Translations under genes and position numbers: made by a program | Shown here: piece by piece, positions 16,906 through 25,723 of the stretch | Position numbering within the stretch: the stretch's first letter is position 1 | How the letters are laid out: every line of letters starts with the position of its first letter | Origin: an uncultured bacterium | Lineage (GTDB): Bacteria > Bacteroidota > Rhodothermia > Rhodothermales > UBA10348 | Length of the DNA: 64,000 nucleotides | Direction of reading: 5' to 3' | Assembly: GCA_943788505.1 (NCBI GenBank) | Contig: CALSQR010000002.1 | Span: 1,180,161-1,244,160 of the forward strand | Notes under the pieces: model-generated | Databases searched by the model: none | The model's input: the letters and a program-made list of their open reading frames with translations, nothing else | What the model was told of the DNA's origin: nothing

Positions 16906-17868
16906 TCAGGAGTACTCCGGTGTAAGGGCTTCACGGCATCGCAGAAGTAGGTCTCGGGTCGCATGAATACCATCGGATTCAGAAAATTCAGATCCTTCAT
17001 ATTCGATGCCCACGTATCCGCGGTATCCTGCGTCGAGGACGATGCGCATCAAACGCATGTAGTCCTTTTCTGCCTCGTCGCCATTCTCATCAAAATTGTG
17101 GCTCTTAGCGCTGACGGCTTTAGCAAATGGCATGAGCTCTTCAACACCTTCGTAGATATCATACCACCCGCCCCATTCTTCGCCCATATTGAAGTTGCCA
17201 AAATCAGGCAGTGTGCCACACATTGGCATATTAACCGTGCGCATTACCTCAGCAAGCCAAGCCCCATTCGATGAAACGCCACCGTGGTTTTCGACGATGA
17301 CATTAATATCAGCTTGGACACCAAATTCAGTGAGTCGCCCAAGTCCATCAGCGGCCAAATCACGCTGGGTATTCCAATCACCTTCAGAAGCCGCGTTAAC
17401 TCTGATAGAGTGGCACCCGAGCTCTTTGGCAATTTCAATCCAGCGGTAGTGGTTTTCAACAGCTGTAATCCGAGCTGCCTCATCCGGATCACCTAAGCGA
17501 CCTTCTCCATCGCACATGATCAGGACGCTCGTCACGCCCTCTGAATCACAGATGTTCTTGAGCTCAGAAACGTAACGAGGGTCCCGCGACTCCTCTTTCA
17601 TGAAGGAGTTGACGTACTCCACTGCATTGATTCCGTAGGCCGTCTTTGCGATTACCGGGAAATCCAGGTTTGTCATCTCCTCCGCGAAGAGCGCTTTATG
17701 CAGCGACCATTGCGCGAGGGAAATTTTAAACAGTGGTTCGGATGCGGCTGCAGAAGCTGCGCCTGATCCACCTTCGGCACAAGCCAGCGGGAAAAGACTT
17801 AGCCCAGCAGCCCCAAGGGCTGTTTTTTTCATGAAATCACGCCGATGAAGGCGTTTCTTATCCATCAT
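16906..17868 (-). CDS. Sugar phosphate isomerase/epimerase-like TIM-barrel protein, exported
   Basis: 320 residues from the ATG at 17868, whose ATGA overlaps the stop of the transporter gene. The N-terminus carries a twin-arginine signal (RRDFMKK at 9-15, then a hydrophobic stretch and LACA with Cys30, a possible lipobox). The barrel contains VIVENHGG, CGTLPDFGNF, SAKSHNFDENG and YVGIEYEGSE, the metal-ligand strands of the xylose-isomerase-like family. The likely reaction is epimerisation or isomerisation of a sugar or 3-keto-sugar with a divalent metal, in the periplasm. The overlap with the transporter indicates translational coupling. Confidence 0.9.
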   Translation of the reverse strand: MMDKKRLHRRDFMKKTALGAAGLSLFPLACAEGGSGAASAAASEPLFKISLAQWSLHKALFAEEMTNLDFPVIAKTAYGINAVEYVNSFMKEESRDPRYVSELKNICDSEGVTSVLIMCDGEGRLGDPDEAARITAVENHYRWIEIAKELGCHSIRVNAASEGDWNTQRDLAADGLGRLTEFGVQADINVIVENHGGVSSNGAWLAEVMRTVNMPMCGTLPDFGNFNMGEEWGGWYDIYEGVEELMPFAKAVSAKSHNFDENGDEAEKDYMRLMRIVLDAGYRGYVGIEYEGSEFSESDGIHATRDLLLRCREALTPEYS

Positions 17869-19085
17869 ATCGATACCTCGTCGCGATCGACTTCGTCCTT
17901 GAATGTGAACGTGAAAAAGAGCATAATAGCGCCAGCAAAGGCCGCCGGAATCCACCAAAAAGAGCCCCAAAGTTCAGGTGAAAGAGCATCTGCTCCCGCT
18001 TTAAAATAGTTGTTCAGCCAACCAGAAACCTGTGCCCCGATTAGCATTCCTAGTCCTAAGGTTATCAGGACCAACAGACCTTGCGCCTGTCCTCTGATTT
18101 CTGGTCCGGCCTTTTTGTCAACGTAGATCTGTCCGGTGACGAAGAAGAAGTCATAGCAGATGCCATGCAGCAGGACACCGAACATAATCATCCAAACAAC
18201 ACCCTGGGAGGCGGACAGGGCAAACAATGCGTATCGCAATACCCAGGCGGCCATACCCACGACTAGCATCCATTTTACGCCCAGTTTCCTAAAAAAGAAG
18301 GGCATGGCGACCATAAAGAGGACTTCTGACATCTGGCCAAAGGACATTTTGAAGGCGACATTGCTTAGTCCTACGTCGTTGGCGAAGATCGGCGCAAAAT
18401 TGTAGTAGGTCGCTAGCGGAATACAGATCAGAAAAGAAGAGACCATAAAAATGATAAACGGCCGGCTGTTTAACTGCGCCAGCGCGTCGAGCCCAAGGAT
18501 TTCCCGAACGGTAATACTGCCTTTTTCGGATGCGGGAGGTGGCGTGTGGGGAAGGGAAAAACTGAATAAACCCATCAGGAGGGAGGCAATCCCTGCCACA
18601 TAAAATGGTACCGCAGTTGTTTCGGCTTTCAGGCCAAGACTGACGAGCACACCAGCGACAATCCAGCCAATCGTTCCAAACACTCGAATCAGCGGAAACT
18701 GCTTTTCCTGATCTGTAATGTTGTGGAAGGCCAGTGTGTTGGTCAGTCCAATAGTGGGCATATAACACACCATGTGAACGGCCAACAGGACGATAAATAG
18801 AACGGGCGAATCAGCGTAGAATGGAGCGGCAAGAAGGGCAACGCCTCCAAGCAAGTGCATGACGCCAAGTACTTTTTCAACATCGAAATACCGATCCGCA
18901 ATCATCCCCAGAAAAAACGGAGAGATCACAGCGGCTAGCGGCCCAACGGTGTATGCCCAATGAGACACATCACCCATTCCGTTTTCGCCCATGAAAATAC
19001 CTACGGTGACGTACCAGGCACCCCAGATAAAAAACTGCAGGAACATCATGATCGACAGTCGGGCACTGATCGAAAAAGGGCTCAT
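17865..19085 (-). CDS. MFS transporter, nucleoside:H+ symporter-like (NupG/XapB type)
   Basis: 406 residues with about 12 hydrophobic helices. The opening LSIMMFLQFFIWGAWYVTVG and the segment SHWAYTVGPLAAVISPFFLGMIADRYF are typical of the nucleoside:H+ symporter family and its Bacteroidota relatives found in sugar-use clusters. The substrate is probably a small polar compound delivered to the epimerase/DUF1080 pair. First gene of the three-gene minus-strand set 19085-16111. Confidence 0.88.
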   Translation of the reverse strand: MSPFSISARLSIMMFLQFFIWGAWYVTVGIFMGENGMGDVSHWAYTVGPLAAVISPFFLGMIADRYFDVEKVLGVMHLLGGVALLAAPFYADSPVLFIVLLAVHMVCYMPTIGLTNTLAFHNITDQEKQFPLIRVFGTIGWIVAGVLVSLGLKAETTAVPFYVAGIASLLMGLFSFSLPHTPPPASEKGSITVREILGLDALAQLNSRPFIIFMVSSFLICIPLATYYNFAPIFANDVGLSNVAFKMSFGQMSEVLFMVAMPFFFRKLGVKWMLVVGMAAWVLRYALFALSASQGVVWMIMFGVLLHGICYDFFFVTGQIYVDKKAGPEIRGQAQGLLVLITLGLGMLIGAQVSGWLNNYFKAGADALSPELWGSFWWIPAAFAGAIMLFFTFTFKDEVDRDEVSI

Positions 19086-19227
19086 GGGCTACTCAAGAGA
19101 ATGTGGAAGATCCACCTATTTACCGCACGAAGACCGAAATCTCAAACACAATCGTACAGCGCTTTGCAGGAGTCTCTCCCCAAGGCCTACTAATTTGCCG
19201 TAATTGGGAGAATTGCACCTCGTCGTG

Positions 19228-21480
19228 TCACTTTACAAATGTGTAACTGTACTTCACGATCAAGGCTCGCGAATCAACGACGGGCGGCACGGGTGAATAG
19301 CGGTATCTATCCGTATTGAGTCCTTCGTTGAACACCAGGTAGAAGTCGTTGCCTTCCTTCGGGTTGTAGCGCAGACGGAAATTTCCCAAGGCGAAGTCTG
19401 CGGACGAATTGTACTGAAAGAAGCTGGACATCGATAGGCTCGTATTGAGCGTCAAGCCCACTTTAAGACGCATTGTGTGGGCTTCAAACGTTTGATCTCT
19501 GCCGGAAAACGAAATGCGGTCATACTGATACACTGCGCTCAGTTCGAGCAACTTGGAGACATTCCATTTCGGCGTTGCGCTCACACCGAAACGGACACCA
19601 TCGAAAAAGCGACCGAGAGTAAGCTTATGGGTCACGTTGCCTGGCTTCGTTTCGGACGTCTGGAAGCTGAACTCAGCCTGCATGAACGAATACCGATCGA
19701 CCGGGATGCTGATCTCATCGGACAGCTCGAATTCATCTTCGAGGTCTTCCACGAACCAAGTCGCCGTGGCACTGATGTTTTCATCGTTCCACGTCACGGC
19801 GCTAGCTGTTGCCATGGATTCTCGTGTCTGTAAGTCACCCGTTTCGTTGGAAACGTAAAGGTCGGAGGTGATGCCGCTTTCGAATCTCTTGAATCGCGTT
19901 TCGTCTGACCCAACGATGCCGTACCCAAGACCAATTCCGACCTGGGAGTAGTCGTCCCGCAACTCGAATCCGAGATCCGGTCGATAGTCTGCTCCAGCAC
20001 GGTTGTATTCCACATCATAGGTTAATCCACCAATGCGCTCGCGTCGCAGGTGAGCTCGAAGGCGAGTAGCGTCTAGGCCAGCTTCCGTTTCCTCATCAAA
20101 GGTGTGAGCAGCTGCCAGCGTGAGGTAGTCATCACCGCGCAGTCTAAAAATGCCGTCTGCGCCGAGAGCAATGTTTTCACCGCCCTCCTCATCAATACGA
20201 GTCGCCATCATAGCGCCTGCATATGAGTTGGGATTTAAAACCTGCCGACGCAGCCTCAAGACACTGAAGTTTTCACTCGGAAGATCGCCCTGACGGGCAG
20301 ACTGCATGGATAGTGCACCAATATCCCATCGGCCGATTCTACCAACCAAACGAGCACCACCCAGAAGCGTTACCATGTCCCCGTCATTGATTCCAATCCT
20401 GCGCGTGTAGAAGAGGCGATTCTGCTGACCGAAGTTCAATTCGAAGTTGCTAGTTCGCTCCTGGAAAAACAGACGCTGTTCGGGGAAGAAAAGGGAAAAC
20501 CGAGTCAGGTTGACCTGCTGGTCGTCGGCTTCAACCTGAGCAAAATCCGTATTGGCCGTAAGGTCGAGGGTCAAATTCCTAGTTAGTCCGACTTTTACGT
20601 CTAGACCGACGTCGTAGGAGAGGCCATCGTCAGTCACGTACGCTGTTTCATCATCGTTGAGTTCAGCGGCTCGGCTGGTGCCAGCCAGTGCATACGGGGT
20701 GATGTATACAGGACGGGTCGATTTGACGCCTTCGAATACGATCTGTTGGCTCTGGGAGGGTTTGACAAAGCTCCAGAAGCCCCAATCCTGTGGTCTTTCC
20801 GGATAAATGTGATGCTCTGCATTTCGCCCGATGTAACGATACACCATCAGGCCCATGGTGCTTTGGTCATTCTCTGTATTGAATCGGATGCTTGAGAGGG
20901 GAATCCTGAGCTCAGACGACCAGCCATCATCATTGACAACTGATTCACCGTCCCAGAAAGCGTTCCAGGACTGATTGAATGGGGCGTCACCCTGACCGTC
21001 GTTGAAAATGGCGACATCGACCCGCACTCCCGCCGCTGAGAGAATGAACAGCAGCGAGTTTTCCTGGTCATTGAACGTGTCCAACCCAATACCGATCTGG
21101 TCATAATTGGACTCCCAGGCATCGCGCTTGTAGGTCGTTCGGGCAATCAGGTCAGGATCTGAGTCGTAGCAACGGCAGGAGAAGTAGATGTAGTTATCGT
21201 CGTACGCCACTCGCATTTCCGACTCTTGGGTGGCCGGTGCGCCATAAGATGGCCCATAGACATGCATGGAAATGGGGGTGATAGCATCCCAAGCTGGTTC
21301 GTCTACCCGTCCATCCAGATTGATTTCACCATTGAGCCGTTCAATGCGGACCGGCGTTTCGCTACGGTACTGGTGGTCAGAGAACGATGCCAGTTGAGCC
21401 TTGGCAGACAAAGGGTGGCCCGCAATAAGGACTAGGACCAAGCAGAGCAATCCTTGGAGCCGGTTGTTCGTGAGGGACAT
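19228..21480 (-). CDS. DUF5916 outer-membrane protein with CBM9-like N-terminal domain
   Basis: 750 residues. A signal peptide (about residues 1-29) is followed by a carbohydrate-binding-module-9-like beta-sandwich (roughly 40-240) containing NGEINLDGRVDEPAWD, MRVAYDDNYIYFSCRCYD and ELRIPLSSIRF. The rest is a DUF5916 region rich in alternating polar and aromatic strands, with FFPEQRLFFQERTSNFEL, ending in YSYTFVK, a typical outer-membrane barrel terminus. Members are common in Bacteroidota; some sit near uptake or peptide-handling genes, but no function is established. It is monocistronic, about 140 bases upstream of the transporter gene's start. Confidence 0.88.
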   Translation of the reverse strand: MSLTNNRLQGLLCLVLVLIAGHPLSAKAQLASFSDHQYRSETPVRIERLNGEINLDGRVDEPAWDAITPISMHVYGPSYGAPATQESEMRVAYDDNYIYFSCRCYDSDPDLIARTTYKRDAWESNYDQIGIGLDTFNDQENSLLFILSAAGVRVDVAIFNDGQGDAPFNQSWNAFWDGESVVNDDGWSSELRIPLSSIRFNTENDQSTMGLMVYRYIGRNAEHHIYPERPQDWGFWSFVKPSQSQQIVFEGVKSTRPVYITPYALAGTSRAAELNDDETAYVTDDGLSYDVGLDVKVGLTRNLTLDLTANTDFAQVEADDQQVNLTRFSLFFPEQRLFFQERTSNFELNFGQQNRLFYTRRIGINDGDMVTLLGGARLVGRIGRWDIGALSMQSARQGDLPSENFSVLRLRRQVLNPNSYAGAMMATRIDEEGGENIALGADGIFRLRGDDYLTLAAAHTFDEETEAGLDATRLRAHLRRERIGGLTYDVEYNRAGADYRPDLGFELRDDYSQVGIGLGYGIVGSDETRFKRFESGITSDLYVSNETGDLQTRESMATASAVTWNDENISATATWFVEDLEDEFELSDEISIPVDRYSFMQAEFSFQTSETKPGNVTHKLTLGRFFDGVRFGVSATPKWNVSKLLELSAVYQYDRISFSGRDQTFEAHTMRLKVGLTLNTSLSMSSFFQYNSSADFALGNFRLRYNPKEGNDFYLVFNEGLNTDRYRYSPVPPVVDSRALIVKYSYTFVK

Positions 21481-21522
21481 GTGTAGAAATGGAATCAGAA
21501 ATATTTTTGCAAAGGTACCGTA

Positions 21523-22008
21523 TCAGGAGATGGTAGCGATGCATTCAACTTCTACGGCTGAGCCCAAAGCAAGACCATCGGCTCCAAAAGCGCTGCGCGC
21601 AGGCTTTTTTCCAGGAAAATATTCGACATACACCTCATTGAAGTTGCCCCACTCGGCAATGTCATCAATCATCACGGTGCACTTGACGACCTCCTCAAGA
21701 GACGAGCCATGTCGCTCCAAAGTTGCTTTGATATTCTCCATGGTTTGCCTTGCCTCTGGAAGAATGCCACCCTCTACAAGCAATCTTGTGGCCGGATCTA
21801 TCCCGATTTGTCCCGACAAGAAGAGCAAGTTTCCAACTCGGACGGCTTCTGAGAAGGGCCCTGGAGAATCCTGTTCCGAATTGGAAAGGAACTCCACATC
21901 GACGGCGCTGGCGTGTTCTTTCGTGGATTGCTCCTTCATCGAGTCCTGTGACTCACAGGCCGAAAAAAGGAAAAGGGCGATCAAAATGAGAGGAAAATGG
22001 CGGGTCAT
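21523..22008 (-). CDS. RidA/YjgF-family lipoprotein
   Basis: 161 residues. A hydrophobic signal ends in Cys18 (LFSAC), implying an exported lipid-anchored protein, unlike the usual cytoplasmic RidA. The fold hallmarks are intact: GNLLFLSGQIGID, the helix QTMENIKATLERHG, NEVYVEYFPGKKPARSAF with the key Arg138, and the C-terminal VEVECIA. Canonical RidA hydrolyses reactive enamines or imines. The gene follows the M20 amidohydrolase remnant by 42 bases on the same strand; such pairing is known for Rid proteins and hydrolases acting on N-acyl compounds. It keeps the catalytic arginine, so activity is plausible outside the cytoplasm. Confidence 0.9.
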   Translation of the reverse strand: MTRHFPLILIALFLFSACESQDSMKEQSTKEHASAVDVEFLSNSEQDSPGPFSEAVRVGNLLFLSGQIGIDPATRLLVEGGILPEARQTMENIKATLERHGSSLEEVVKCTVMIDDIAEWGNFNEVYVEYFPGKKPARSAFGADGLALGSAVEVECIATIS

Positions 22009-22050
22009 GGCTTTCGAGAGATGGCTTGAATGGGAAGGCGAGTTTCGGAA

Positions 22051-22515
22051 TTACTGCCGCGTAGCAGCTTCCATATAGTCCAACGTGAGGTTGAGGTAGG
22101 CCTTGAGGCCCAGTTTCATGCCTGATTCATCAATGTAAAAATCCGGCGTGTGATGAGATGGATTGACATCACTGGGGACATCCAATGACTTGCCTCCCAC
22201 GAACAAATAAAGGCCCGGGACTTCTTGGCCGGGATGGGCTCCTTTCAAGATGCCGATAACACCAGTATGTGCTACTTCCGTTTTTACGTCCATTCCCAGA
22301 GAACGAAGGTGTTCGGCCACAATGCCTGCAGTGCGAAATTCACGATTGGATAACTCAGGGTTTTCGTGGAAGTCACGACGCCACTCGATGACCTGTGCTT
22401 CGAGGGCATCAACCTGATTATCCAGTGTGGATTGGGCATTTGCCGGAAGGAGCATTGCGGCTAGCAATAGTCCTCCGAATAGCTGGCGTGCAGGAAACCG
22501 GATTGAAAACCGCAT
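22051..22515 (-). pseudogene. M20-family amidohydrolase with large internal in-frame deletion
   Basis: 154 residues from the ATG at 22515. After a signal peptide (MLLPANAQ), residues 41-96 match the beginning of M20 aminoacylase/carboxypeptidases (IEWRRDFHENPELSNREFRT, VAHTGVIGILKGAHPG). At residue 97 the sequence jumps to the very end of the family (QEVPGLYLFVGG, then NPSHHTPDFYIDESGMKLGLKAY). The stretch that normally holds ALRADMDALP, the metal-binding Glu pair and the dimerisation domain, some 250 residues, is absent without loss of frame. Only the final conserved His remains. A catalytic role is therefore excluded, although the frame is clean. It precedes the RidA lipoprotein gene. Confidence 0.85.
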
Positions 22516-22635
22516 GGGTAAGTAGGTTTGGTGGCGGAAGGACGTAGGTACCAAGAAACGCTGTGACCATCCAGTCAGTCAAGCATGCCCTAGGGCTAGG
22601 GCTCCGTCCAATGCGCCCGCTACTGTCCATGCCCG

Positions 22636-23364
22636 CTACTGTCCGCGAAGCTCTTCCAGTCGCCCGATAACATCGCGCCGATTCGCATTCAGGCTCAAGG
22701 CTTTTTCGTAGGCTTCGATAGCACCTGCAGCGTCACCTAATGCCTCGTACGACTCACCGATCCCTACCCAAGGGGCTTCAGACGAAGGGAATCGACCAGC
22801 GTTCATCTGGAAGATAATGATTGCCTCTTCGTGCATACCCTCAGCAGCAAGTTCTTCAGCTGCTACATTCACCTCTTGCTCCCGGAAATCATAGGTCCCA
22901 GTATTGTCGTAATTCTCGCGCAAATAATCAAAACGGTCTATGGCGGCCTCAGCGCCCCCTTCATGCGCAGCAAGCAACATTTCTTGCCACAGGAGTCGAG
23001 GTTTTTCACTTCCTCGATGACACGTCTTGCAGATTACAACCACCGGAGGATTCGAGCGCTCTGCCAGATTTGAGGCCAAGGTTCTGTTGATCTGATCGGT
23101 CATGAAGAGCATGACGCGAGCCTTTTCCTTATTAGGGTTGGCATCGCTCGAAAAATCAAATCCCCGTCCATCGGGATTACGTTCATGGCAGTGCTGGCAA
23201 CGCACGCCGAGTGCAAACGAAAAGTGCCGCATTTCAGCCACAATTTCCTCCCTCGTCATATCGGTAGGAAAGTATTGTAGGTTTTCAGGTCCATCCTGAG
23301 CGAAAGCCAAGGAGGGAGCAGCGAGGCTGAACGCCAGCACGAAAGTCTTCAACAAGTTTATCAT
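22636..23364 (-). CDS. Diheme c-type cytochrome with C-terminal TPRs
   Basis: 242 residues with a signal peptide (about 1-22). Two heme-attachment motifs, CQHCH at 56-60 and CKTCH at 112-116, each have an upstream Met (Met45 in EMRHFSF, Met88 in MLFMTDQIN), the spacing of the photosynthetic-reaction-centre cytochrome c (CytoC_RC) family, here with two rather than four hemes. The last 80 residues form TPR-like helices (APWVGIGESYEALGDAAGAIEAYEKAL). It is a periplasmic electron carrier; partners are unknown. No photosynthesis gene is present, so the reaction-centre name reflects family only. Confidence 0.86.
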   Translation of the reverse strand: MINLLKTFVLAFSLAAPSLAFAQDGPENLQYFPTDMTREEIVAEMRHFSFALGVRCQHCHERNPDGRGFDFSSDANPNKEKARVMLFMTDQINRTLASNLAERSNPPVVVICKTCHRGSEKPRLLWQEMLLAAHEGGAEAAIDRFDYLRENYDNTGTYDFREQEVNVAAEELAAEGMHEEAIIIFQMNAGRFPSSEAPWVGIGESYEALGDAAGAIEAYEKALSLNANRRDVIGRLEELRGQ

Positions 23365-23418
23365 GATTCCTGAGTAGGAGGCGGGAAAAGACGTTTGGGG
23401 TTGGGCGTTACTTACCCG

Positions 23419-23763
23419 CTATTCGTCAGAAGGTGACTCTGTCTTGTCCTTCTCGATCATTACGGCTGTTCCGTACGCCAATAATTCGGCTGCACCTGAC
23501 ATAACCTGACTGGTTACGAAGCGCACATTTACGATGGCATCGGCACCCTTGTTTTGAGCATCCCATTCCATACGCTGGAGCGCGGCGTTGCGCGCTTCGG
23601 TAAGCATTTCTGTGTATTCCTTGATCTCTCCCCCGATCAGCATTCGAAGGCCAGCCAAGATATCCTTACCAATGTGTTTGGCACGAATCGTGTTGCCTCG
23701 AGCGATACCCAATGAGTCGGTAATCCGGTATCCAGGAATAGTGTCAGTAGTTACTATGATCAT
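23419..23763 (-). CDS. YbjQ-family (UPF0145) heavy-metal-binding-domain protein
   Basis: 114 residues, close to the family's usual length. Characteristic wording: TTDTIPGYRITDSLGIARGNTI, then ADAIVNVRFVTSQVM and AELLAYGTAVMIE. These small proteins form pentamers; their function is not settled. The C-terminal EKDKTESPSDE tail is extra. Located between the cytochrome gene and two small membrane-protein genes, all on the minus strand; the gap to the upstream gene is 30 bases, consistent with one transcript. Confidence 0.86.
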   Translation of the reverse strand: MIIVTTDTIPGYRITDSLGIARGNTIRAKHIGKDILAGLRMLIGGEIKEYTEMLTEARNAALQRMEWDAQNKGADAIVNVRFVTSQVMSGAAELLAYGTAVMIEKDKTESPSDE

Positions 23764-23793
23764 GGCAGGTTATATGCGTTTGGTGTGGAATGA

Positions 23794-24063
23794 TCAGTTT
23801 CCGGAATCTTCAGTGGTGTGTGGTGGGATGTAGTCTTCTTTCAAGGTGGCATCATCATGTCGATCTGTCCATCGTTCGTGGAGCAGGGAAATGAAGAGTA
23901 CGACCAGGCCTATGGCTGCAATGGCTATTCCAATCTGTAACGGCTGGGGCAGTGACCAAAAATAATGAAATAGCTGCCTCAGGGGATCGAAAAACCACGA
24001 CAAAGCGGTCAGAATCCCGATAATGATCAAGGCAAATCCAACATTCCGGGAGAGGTCATTCAT
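23794..24063 (-). CDS. Small two-helix membrane protein
   Basis: 89 residues with two hydrophobic segments (about 8-28 and 42-62) and a short charged C-terminal tail (HERWTDRHDDATLKED). No family recognised. Its start overlaps the end of the upstream gene by eight bases, and the next two genes also overlap, so 25494-23419 reads as an operon. The arrangement suggests a small membrane complex or accessory proteins for the AI-2E transporter, but no motif supports a function. Confidence 0.72.
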   Translation of the reverse strand: MNDLSRNVGFALIIIGILTALSWFFDPLRQLFHYFWSLPQPLQIGIAIAAIGLVVLFISLLHERWTDRHDDATLKEDYIPPHTTEDSGN

Positions 24064-24358
24064 CGGTCAATCCGGTTTCTTGCCGTGCGTCATGAATCCG
24101 TTCAATAACAAGCGAGATTAAGATAATCAGGGATCCAGCCAGTACAAGGATGATGGCGGCCAATAATTGTGTCGGCAAGCGTAGCTGCAAAAGAAAGCGC
24201 CACACACGTACCGTTCCTTCCCAACCCAGATACAGGCCACAAAACCACAGACCACCACGCCACAATACCCATCCAATAGACGTCGATAAGGACCGACTGG
24301 ATGCAGTTCGGTGAGCTTCGTCCTTGGTATGAGGCAGAGGCTCCTGCATGTCACTCAT
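24056..24358 (-). CDS. Small membrane protein of AI-2E operon
   Basis: 100 residues. Hydrophobic segments about 27-47 and 56-80, with a soluble, charged N-terminus (MSDMQEPLPHTKDEAH) and C-terminus ERIHDARQETGLTDE. Family not recognised. Its ATG overlaps the stop of the AI-2E gene (ATGA at 24355-24358), and its own end overlaps the next gene by eight bases, so the three are translationally coupled. The similar size and topology to the downstream neighbour (two helices, polar tail) hints at an old duplication, which by eye is not strong. Confidence 0.72.
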   Translation of the reverse strand: MSDMQEPLPHTKDEAHRTASSRSLSTSIGWVLWRGGLWFCGLYLGWEGTVRVWRFLLQLRLPTQLLAAIILVLAGSLIILISLVIERIHDARQETGLTDE

Positions 24359-25494
24359 TGCGCCCCTTCGTCAGTTGCATCCTTGAGCTGTGGTGAGAAA
24401 ATGTTTTCTTTACTTGTGTTGGTCATCGAAGCGGGCTTCTCTCCCAAACTGTCGGCGAACATTTCACCGTATATGTAGATGGTCCCCAGGAACAGGGCTG
24501 CGATGATCGGACCCAGAATAAACCCGACCGCTCCGAAGAGGAAAATCCCACCCAAGGTGCTGATCAGTACGAGAATATCCGGCATCTTCGTGTCTTTGCC
24601 AACGAGGCGCGGTCGCAGGAAGTTGTCTACCGTACCCACGACGAGGACACACCAAATGGTAAAGCCAATCCCGGCACCTGTTGAGCCAGTACTGAATAGG
24701 AATACCGCTGCAGGAATCCAGACCAGGGCTGAGCCAATCGCTGGGATGATAGAAAGAACAATCATGACAGTCGTCCAAAACGCCCAGCCAGGAATGCCTA
24801 CTAGCCAGAAAGCAGCTCCTGCCAATCCACCCTGAATGATGCCAATAACCAGTGATCCTTTTAGGACTGCTGATGTCACGGAAACAACTTTCTCGACCAA
24901 ATCCTGCTCGAAGGCCTCGGGGAGAGGGATATAATACAGGATGCGATCCATGATCTTGGCGCCATCTCTGAGGAAAAAGAACATCGAGTACAGCAATACG
25001 AACACTTGAAGCGAGAAAGCCGCGGTACCTCTGCTGACCTCTACGACACTGTCCGCAAGGAATCGGCCGGCTGCTGTAGTGAACTCACTGAGTTTCTGAA
25101 GTAGATCAGCCTCCTCAGGCAGCATCCGCCCCAAAAAGGGAAACTGAGATAAGAACTCATCCCAACTGCCAGCATCAGCAATTTGACTCTGGATCCACGG
25201 CCGAGCTGCTTGGCTGATTTCAATCGCCTGGTTGGCTACCAATCCCAAAAAGCCGAAGATGGGCAACCCCACCGCTACAATTAGGATAAGTAATGTGAGA
25301 ATTGAGGCTAGCGCGTCATTACCGCCTACTCGTTTTCGCACAAAGCGATGCAGCGGCATTGCCATCGCAGTAAAAATGGCTGCCAGAAGTATGGTGATCA
25401 GGAAACTGCGCACCATCCAGAGGAAAAGCACCGACATCAGGATCACCAGAAAAAGCAAGAATCTGCGATGTGATCGGTCCATCGTTGTCGGCAT
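24355..25494 (-). CDS. AI-2E family transporter (PF01594-type permease)
   Basis: 379 residues with about eight hydrophobic segments in the family's typical pattern: two at the N-terminus, a long amphipathic middle (RPWIQSQIADAGSWDEFLSQFPFL...) and a C-terminal cluster with GIIQGGLAGAAFWLVGIPGWAFWT, IPAIGSALVWIPA and a final FLGTIYIYGEMF. The family ranges from autoinducer-2 exporters to Na+(Li+)/H+ antiporters, so the substrate is unknown. First gene of the operon continuing through two small membrane proteins to ybjQ. The C-terminal tail past residue 345 is polar and extra. Confidence 0.9.
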   Translation of the reverse strand: MPTTMDRSHRRFLLFLVILMSVLFLWMVRSFLITILLAAIFTAMAMPLHRFVRKRVGGNDALASILTLLILIVAVGLPIFGFLGLVANQAIEISQAARPWIQSQIADAGSWDEFLSQFPFLGRMLPEEADLLQKLSEFTTAAGRFLADSVVEVSRGTAAFSLQVFVLLYSMFFFLRDGAKIMDRILYYIPLPEAFEQDLVEKVVSVTSAVLKGSLVIGIIQGGLAGAAFWLVGIPGWAFWTTVMIVLSIIPAIGSALVWIPAAVFLFSTGSTGAGIGFTIWCVLVVGTVDNFLRPRLVGKDTKMPDILVLISTLGGIFLFGAVGFILGPIIAALFLGTIYIYGEMFADSLGEKPASMTNTSKENIFSPQLKDATDEGAQ

Positions 25495-25723
25495 GAAGTA
25501 CCTCGTCAGGATTATTTGATCTTGTAGTCGGAATCAGTGATAGGGCATAATAACACGTTTACGGGATGCGGTTGTCAAGTGGAGTTCTCTGAATAACCAA
25601 TTCTTGATTATGTCGTCTCGTCATCGACAAGTAGATTCATGGCTATCCGCACCTGCGATTCGTGGCAAAGGGCCAGTATTCGCGTAGTGCGCCGACCTTC
25701 AGAAGGTTTATTGAGATTCCGAT

